Source: JAKJBL01 sp964461335
Lineage (GTDB): Bacteria > Bacillota > Clostridia > Christensenellales > CAG-138
Length of the DNA: 13,047 nt
Assembly (NCBI GenBank): GCA_964461335.1
Contig: CAYWTY010000050.1
Span: 1-13,047, forward strand
Reading direction: 5' to 3'
Made by a program: the position numbers and the translations under genes. Positions 12,989 through 13,047 of this stretch are shown here, in pieces (the first letter of the stretch is position 1; each line of letters starts with the position of its first letter). A model generated the notes under the pieces. That model saw only the letters and a program-made list of their open reading frames with translations, was not told the DNA's origin and did not search any database.

Positions 12989-13047
12989 AAATATAAGGGC
13001 TCTACACTAAAGATTGGGGTAAGGGAGAAAAATAGAGAAGCATAACG

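Larger units (their letters stand above)
12719..13047. other. Non-coding right end: gdh promoter region and upstream terminator
   Basis: No gene is supported in these 329 bases. From left they hold the gdh leader of about 66 nt and its promoter (12791-12819). Next, at 12833-12898, are three copies of a 7-base element in alternating orientation: AAGCCCT, then AAGGGCT(T), then AGCCCTT. The middle one can pair with either neighbour. A terminator at 12957-12988 belongs to a minus-strand gene outside the window. The last 58 bases are open in one minus frame but too short to name. No tRNA is seen. Confidence 0.6.

Overview
The window looks like an ordinary stretch of chromosome from an endospore-forming member of the Bacillota, most likely a Clostridia-type anaerobe. 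Three things point there. The block rho-rpmE-DUF1385-prmC-prfA-tsaC-ywlE-rpiB-upp is a classic Gram-positive gene order. It lies back to back with the sporulation and division cluster yabP-yabQ-divIC. The glutamate dehydrogenase carries the NAD-type coenzyme signature of clostridial enzymes. I see no insertion sequence, phage gene, CRISPR array, tRNA or rRNA, and no clearly broken gene. The genus cannot be decided from the sequence alone.

Layout. Positions 1-8153 are entirely minus strand. Reading in the direction of transcription, rho comes first, with a strong promoter and a leader of about 265 nt, and ends in a terminator. rpmE (zinc-type L31) follows with its own promoter and two hairpins behind it. 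Then comes a run led by an extended -10 promoter: the DUF1385 membrane protein, prmC, prfA, tsaC/sua5, the low-molecular-weight phosphatase ywlE, rpiB and upp. A hairpin-plus-U-tract lies between rpiB and upp, and another closes upp. Positions 8154-8587 are the divergent control region. Positions 8588-10450 are plus strand: yabP, yabQ, divIC/ftsB-like and a short Ppx/GppA phosphatase, mostly coupled by ATGA overlaps. They meet a minus-strand alpha/beta hydrolase (10463-11200) tail to tail. A minus-strand, probably NAD-linked glutamate dehydrogenase (11369-12718) follows, with a strong promoter. The right end holds a terminator belonging to an unseen minus-strand gene beyond the window.

How the genes fit together. 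PrmC methylates the GGQ glutamine of the release factor encoded directly behind it, and Rho ends transcription, so the left block concentrates on ending translation and transcription. TsaC starts t6A tRNA modification. YwlE, judged by its P-loop threonine, probably removes phosphate from arginine. RpiB and Upp serve pentose and pyrimidine salvage. The right block serves spore formation (YabP/YabQ) and septum assembly (DivIC).

The feature most worth attention is inside Rho. Between the N-terminal helical domain and the RNA-binding domain it carries an insert of about 200 residues, whose core (about 80 residues) is 33 Gln and 15 Tyr with tandem GYQQQ units. This is a prion-like, phase-separation-type sequence, comparable in idea but not in composition to the Asn-rich prion domain reported for Clostridium botulinum Rho. 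I found no wholly new multi-gene system.
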